Below, in pieces: positions 61,660 through 64,000 of a stretch of DNA of 64,000 nucleotides. Positions within the stretch are counted from its first letter, which is position 1. The number at the start of each line of letters is the position of its first letter. Source of the DNA: Mesobacillus sp. AQ2 (lineage in GTDB: Bacteria; Bacillota; Bacilli; Bacillales; Cytobacillaceae); assembly GCF_030122805.1 (NCBI RefSeq), contig NZ_CP126080.1:1369001-1433000 (forward strand), given 5' to 3'. Below the pieces are notes generated by a model, which was not told the DNA's origin, did no database searches, and saw only the letters and a program-made list of their open reading frames with translations. Position numbers and translations under genes: made by a program.

Positions 61660-62784
61660 ATGTTTGATAGAGATTTTAACAAAGACCCATTCATTGTGAT
61701 TTGGGAACTTACAAGAGCCTGCCAGTTGAAATGCCTGCACTGCCGTGCGGAGGCACAATATAGAAGAGATCCTCGTGAACTGTCTTTCGAAGAGGGAAAA
61801 GCGCTGATTGACCAAATATACGAAATGAATAATCCGATGCTCGTGTTCACAGGCGGAGACCCTTTAATGAGGGAGGACGTCTTTGATATCGCCGAGTACG
61901 CTGTGAAAAAAGGTGTACGTGTATCAATGACACCAAGTGCGACACCGAATGTAACCAAGGAAGCGATTGAAAAGGCAAAGGCGGTCGGTCTATCGCGATG
62001 GGCCTTCAGTATCGACGGACCAACAGCAGAAGTTCACGACCACTTCAGGGGAACAGCCGGTTCCTTTGATTTAACGATGGAAAGAATAAAATATCTGCAC
62101 GAGCTCGAAATTCCGATACAGATCAATACCGTCATTTCCCGATATAATATAGAGTATTTAGATGAAATGGCAAAAATGGTTGAAGATCTGGATTGTGTCC
62201 TGTGGAGTGTATTTTTCCTTGTCCCGACAGGACGCGGCCAGGAAAAGGACATGATTTCACCTGTGGAGCATGAAAAAGTGTTCCAATGGCTTTATAATTT
62301 AAGCAAACGGGTGAAGTTCGACATAAAAACTACAGCTGCCCAGCACTACCGCCGGGTTGTCATTCAGCAAAAAATGCGTGAAGCCAGGGATCATACAGAC
62401 GAAATCAACTACTTGACGGCCCTGACAAATGAGGGGTTGACGGGATCCATCGATGGTCTCGGCCGGGCTCCAAAAGGTGTTAACGATGGAAATGGGTTTG
62501 TATTCATATCCCATATTGGAGATGTGTACCCGAGCGGATTGCTACCGGTTAAAGCAGGGAATGTCCGGGAACAGCCTCTTGCTGAAATTTACAGGGAATC
62601 TCCCGTATTCAAGTCACTGAGGAATCCTGATGAATACAAAGGGAAATGTGGTGTTTGCGAGTTCAGGCATGTATGCGGAGGTTCGCGTTCTCGGGCATAT
62701 GCCATGACAGGAGATTACCTGGAGAGCGAACCGTTCTGCGTGTATATTCCTAAAGCGCTGAGAAAACAAAAGCAGGAAAGCTAA
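61660..62784 (+). CDS. radical SAM/SPASM protein (NirJ/AhbD-like group)
   Basis: This 374-residue radical SAM enzyme has its 4Fe-4S motif CQLKCLHC at residues 21-28, preceded by IWELTRA, and GGDPLMREDVF follows. The C-terminal SPASM-like region has CGVCEFRHVCGGSRSRAYAMTGDYLESEPFC, which holds extra clusters. The opening resembles heme d1 / alternative heme proteins NirJ and AhbD, and also peptide-modifying SPASM enzymes. No small precursor peptide gene is visible nearby. Placement next to fnr and narK and the Fnr box point to a role in anaerobic growth, possibly heme or cofactor synthesis. The ATG follows AAGGAGGC. Confidence 0.88.
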   Translation: MFDRDFNKDPFIVIWELTRACQLKCLHCRAEAQYRRDPRELSFEEGKALIDQIYEMNNPMLVFTGGDPLMREDVFDIAEYAVKKGVRVSMTPSATPNVTKEAIEKAKAVGLSRWAFSIDGPTAEVHDHFRGTAGSFDLTMERIKYLHELEIPIQINTVISRYNIEYLDEMAKMVEDLDCVLWSVFFLVPTGRGQEKDMISPVEHEKVFQWLYNLSKRVKFDIKTTAAQHYRRVVIQQKMREARDHTDEINYLTALTNEGLTGSIDGLGRAPKGVNDGNGFVFISHIGDVYPSGLLPVKAGNVREQPLAEIYRESPVFKSLRNPDEYKGKCGVCEFRHVCGGSRSRAYAMTGDYLESEPFCVYIPKALRKQKQES

Positions 62785-62846
62785 CAAACCAGGGAAAAGG
62801 AAAGAAAAAAAGCAGCTCTGCTTCTAAAAGGGGTGCCTCATAATAG

Positions 62847-62880
62847 AAAAGCGAGTGAAGCTGGGCTTCACTCGCTTTTT
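62847..62880. terminator. bidirectional terminator between radical SAM gene and fnr
   Basis: AAAAGCGAGTGAAG pairs perfectly with CTTCACTCGCTTTT (14 bp) around a 5-base loop. Confidence 0.95.
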
Positions 62881-62883
62881 ATA

Positions 62884-63582
62884 TTAGTCGATTGAACAGA
62901 AAACCGCCGGACAATTTTCACAGCCGATTTCCTTGCGTAAGTAATCTACATCATGAATCAGGATTTTCCCTTTTTTAATGGAGATGATACCTTCGCGTTT
63001 CAAGTCATTCAGGATCCTGTTTGTACTTTCACGTGATGTGCCGCAGAAATTGGCCAGTTCCTGATTTGTTAATGGAAGGTCAATCAGAATGCCGGTATCT
63101 TTATGGATACCATAGCTGTTCGTCATCCTGATCAATGTAGAGAATAGCGCTCCCTTTTTTCCGTTAAGTACTAAATCACGGAATTTAGTCTGTGTTTTGC
63201 GGAAATGGTCGCTCATCCATTTCATGAATTCGAATGCCAGCGATGGATTTTGAAAAATCTCCTTCTCGATGACATCTTTCCTGATTGCGGAGATGGTTGC
63301 ATCCTCAAGGATCAATGCGCTAAGCAAATATTTTGGTGCCTCGGTAAACAGGGTCAATTCACCGCATAGATCATTTTCCCCGCAAATCCTTAACGCAAGT
63401 TCACGTCCATCCTGGGTTACCTTGCTAATCTGCACCTTTCCGCCAAGAATCAAATAAAGCTCCTCTGCCTCCATGCCTTCCTGGAACAAGTATGTGCCCT
63501 TCTTAACCTTGAATGTCCTGTCTGCAAACTGGAGCAATTCTTTAATTTCTATTGAATGAGTCACTTTCGTTGTGTTTGGCAT
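62884..63582 (-). CDS. fnr: anaerobic regulator Fnr (CRP/FNR family)
   Basis: This 232-residue regulator has an N-terminal cyclic-nucleotide-like domain (VKKGTYLFQEGMEAEELYLILGGKVQI) and a C-terminal HTH with LTNQELANFCGTSRESTNRILNDLKREGII. The C-terminal tail has Cys221, Cys224 and Cys229 (GCENCPAVFC), the same 3-and-5 spacing as the cluster ligands of B. subtilis Fnr; Asp136 lies about where the fourth ligand is expected. It senses oxygen loss through a 4Fe-4S cluster. The ATG at 63582 follows AAGGGTGAT. In B. subtilis fnr follows narK; here it is divergent from it. Confidence 0.93.
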   Translation of the reverse strand: MPNTTKVTHSIEIKELLQFADRTFKVKKGTYLFQEGMEAEELYLILGGKVQISKVTQDGRELALRICGENDLCGELTLFTEAPKYLLSALILEDATISAIRKDVIEKEIFQNPSLAFEFMKWMSDHFRKTQTKFRDLVLNGKKGALFSTLIRMTNSYGIHKDTGILIDLPLTNQELANFCGTSRESTNRILNDLKREGIISIKKGKILIHDVDYLRKEIGCENCPAVFCSID

Positions 63583-63823
63583 GGTCATCACCCTTTTTTA
63601 GAATATAAGTTTCCGTGGCTTTTCGTTATTGAGACAATAATAACATCTGGATAGTGTTAACTAAATAACGCATGGGGAATTGTCAAAATCCCGTCACATT
63701 CTCTCTTCGTTTTGTTCACATTTTCGAAACAAAGTTGCTATAGGTATATTATATCGATAAAAAAAGTAAGTTGATTCCGATGTTAGAAGTCAACTGTGAC
63801 AGTTTATTGAACAAAGAAATAGG

Positions 63824-63866
63824 AGTGAAGTTCTTCACATCATAAGGCCATGTATTTTTCTACGAT
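63824..63866 (+). promoter_or_regulatory. Fnr-dependent promoter of narK
   Basis: AGTGA-AGTTCT-TCACA (63824-63839) matches the Fnr box in 9 of 10 arm positions. The -10 TACGAT lies at 63861-63866, giving a start near 63873 and a box centre at -41.5. Upstream, AATGTGA half-sites on the minus strand (near 63696 and 63718) may serve fnr itself. Confidence 0.75.
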
Positions 63867-63913
63867 TTATTTATCAAGCAAAAATCGCCTGAAAACTAGG
63901 AGGGGGAAGAATC

Positions 63914-64000
63914 ATGCGAACACAAAAAAATCAGCTGCCGCTTCAAACGCTCAGTCTGGTTGCAGGTTTTATGGTGTGGGTTATTTTATCCGCATTAATG
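63914..64000 (+). CDS. narK: nitrate/nitrite transporter NarK-like, N-terminal fragment
   Basis: Only the first 29 codons are in the window: MRTQKNQLPLQTLSLVAGFMVWVILSALM. A short basic start is followed by the first membrane segment with GFMVWVILSALM, typical of MFS nitrate transporters. AGGAGGGGGAAG precedes the ATG. Its place next to fnr and the Fnr-type promoter support narK. The rest lies beyond the window. Confidence 0.75.
   Translation, partial: MRTQKNQLPLQTLSLVAGFMVWVILSALM

Overview
The window is chromosomal DNA of an endospore-forming member of the Bacillaceae (Bacillus / Mesobacillus-like). The evidence is a complete gerPABCDEF spore-coat operon with a good sigma-K promoter, addBA, many strong AGGAGG-type ribosome binding sites with ATG/GTG/TTG starts, and long stretches of gene order matching Bacillus subtilis: yhjE-sip, addBA-yisB-gerP-yisK-yisL-yisN-asnO-yisQ, and yitK-yitL-yitS-yitT-ipi-yizC-yitU-yitV-yitW. 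fnr and narK at the right end point to nitrate respiration. I saw no rRNA, tRNA, prophage, insertion sequence or CRISPR array.

Layout. 1-0.85 kb: end of a TVP38/TMEM64 membrane protein and a signal peptidase I. 0.9-15.4 kb: an accessory metabolic island. It holds a giant MalT/SARP-type regulator, a VOC protein, two small minus-strand genes, a Liv-type ABC importer (binding protein, two ATPases, two permeases), a 60-aa protein, a KAS III-like enzyme, an alpha/beta hydrolase, an SDR reductase and an acyl-CoA ligase. 15.4-16.6 kb: an MFS transporter. 16.9-24.8 kb: addB, addA and yisB, without the sbcDC that B. subtilis has in between. 24.7-26.9 kb: gerP operon. 27-41.3 kb: acyl-CoA ligase, DUF418 protein, small P-loop kinase, yisK, YhgE/Pip protein, yisL, a PAS-GGDEF-EAL protein, yisN, asnO and a MATE pump. 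41.7-50.4 kb: maltodextrin locus (mdxD, mdxEFG, a membrane-anchored alpha-amylase, mdxR). 50.4-53.3 kb: stress-type SDR and CoA-disulfide reductase-rhodanese. 53.6-61 kb: yit block. 61.6-64 kb: radical SAM/SPASM gene, fnr and the start of narK.

How the parts work together. The strongest new observation is in the 0.9-15.4 kb island. The promoters of the ABC-importer operon and of the separate acyl-CoA ligase carry the same element: TGTAACT-N4-TGTAACT (11-bp repeat) followed after exactly 9 bp by a -10 hexamer. This is the geometry known for SARP activators, and a SARP/BTAD-type regulator gene lies in the island. I infer one regulon for uptake, CoA activation and C-C bond chemistry of an unknown carboxylic acid. 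In the mdx locus a LacI-type operator and a cre site lie in the mdxD/mdxE intergenic region, and a second operator sits inside an internal mdxF promoter. At the right end, two Fnr boxes centred at -41.5 tie the radical SAM gene and narK to the neighbouring fnr.

Two further patterns stand out. Five intergenic regions hold unrelated-sequence repeat arrays that fall into two architectures (20-21 bp helically phased units; 52-bp hairpin units). In two places an intrinsic terminator has the Shine-Dalgarno of the next small gene in its 3' arm, with the start codon directly after the U-run.
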